Source of the DNA: Centroberyx gerrardi
Lineage: Eukaryota > Chordata > Actinopteri > Beryciformes > Berycidae
DNA length: 64,000 bases
Direction: 5' to 3'
Assembly: GCF_048128805.1 (NCBI RefSeq)
Contig: NC_136016.1
Span: forward strand, 9,607,501-9,671,500
Shown here: piece by piece, positions 63,721 through 64,000 of the stretch
Position numbering within the stretch: position 1 is the first letter of the stretch
Layout: each line of letters opens with the position of its first letter
Translations under genes and position numbers: made by a program
Notes under the pieces: model-generated
The model's input: only the letters and a program-made list of their open reading frames with translations
The model's database searches: none
What the model was told of the DNA's origin: nothing

Positions 63721-64000
63721 GTATGGAGTTACGGCTAGCTGGTAGATCAGACTCCAGGGTCACATATTGTAGTTTTCCTTTATCTTGCACTGTAATAATA
63801 ATAATAATCGCTCCTCTTTTAACTCCTAGTATTAGCTGTCTAGCATGAGTCAGTAGTATTTAGATTACAGCTCCCTTTTTCTGCATATACAGTGTAATTT
63901 AGTAAATATCAAATCAAATATAGTTAAAATTTGATGCAGCCTATTTTATTGCTGTTTCTAGGCTTATTCTTAATCTACCTTGATTTAAGAAAAATAGCTT
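63721..64000 (+). other. rnf157: Start of rnf157 3' UTR
   Basis: Sequence after the proposed rnf157 stop. It contains a short ATA/ATAATA run. No polyadenylation signal is clear before the window ends. Confidence 0.4.

Overview
The window is nuclear DNA of a ray-finned (teleost, probably perciform-type) fish. This rests on small vertebrate-type exons with canonical splice sites, abundant CA/GT and GA microsatellites, hAT and Tc1/mariner miniature elements of kinds common in fish, and proteins that read as fish orthologues of well-known vertebrate genes. Seven protein-coding genes could be followed exon by exon. In each, the splice phases close and the total coding length is a whole number of codons.

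Left block (1-20 kb): sfxn2 (minus; 11 coding exons, 320 aa), arl3 (plus; 6 exons, 182 aa) and trim8 (minus; 5 coding exons, 583 aa). sfxn2 and arl3 are head to head across a short shared promoter with a perfect CRE. The same three genes lie together at human 10q24.

Middle block (20-36 kb): no host protein gene was recognised. It holds a decayed Tc1/mariner copy, a common fish interspersed repeat, and a tandem array of four U5 snRNA genes (24.9-29.1 kb, minus). Each U5 gene has an intact loop I, Sm site, 3' box, candidate PSE and upstream ZNF143/SPH-type site, and each alternates with a degraded U5-like remnant. To the right is a roughly 4 kb DNA transposon (about 31.5-35.6 kb). It carries a spliced DDE-type transposase gene of the DFAENY/SDGP/EAGHGKG kind, flanked by nine copies of the 9-mer GGTAATGAC.

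Right block (36-64 kb): a GalNAc alpha-2,6-sialyltransferase of the ST6GALNAC1/2 type (minus, 9 exons, 459 aa), mxra7 (minus, 4 exons, 236 aa), srsf2 (minus, 2 coding exons, 216 aa) and rnf157 (plus, 19 exons followed, 663 aa). These correspond to a cluster at human 17q25. The window therefore joins two segments that are on different human chromosomes, and the U5 array and the transposon lie in the join.

The genes are housekeeping or signalling genes without an operon-like relationship. The least described structures are the U5 array with its U5-like spacer copies and the iteron-bearing transposon.
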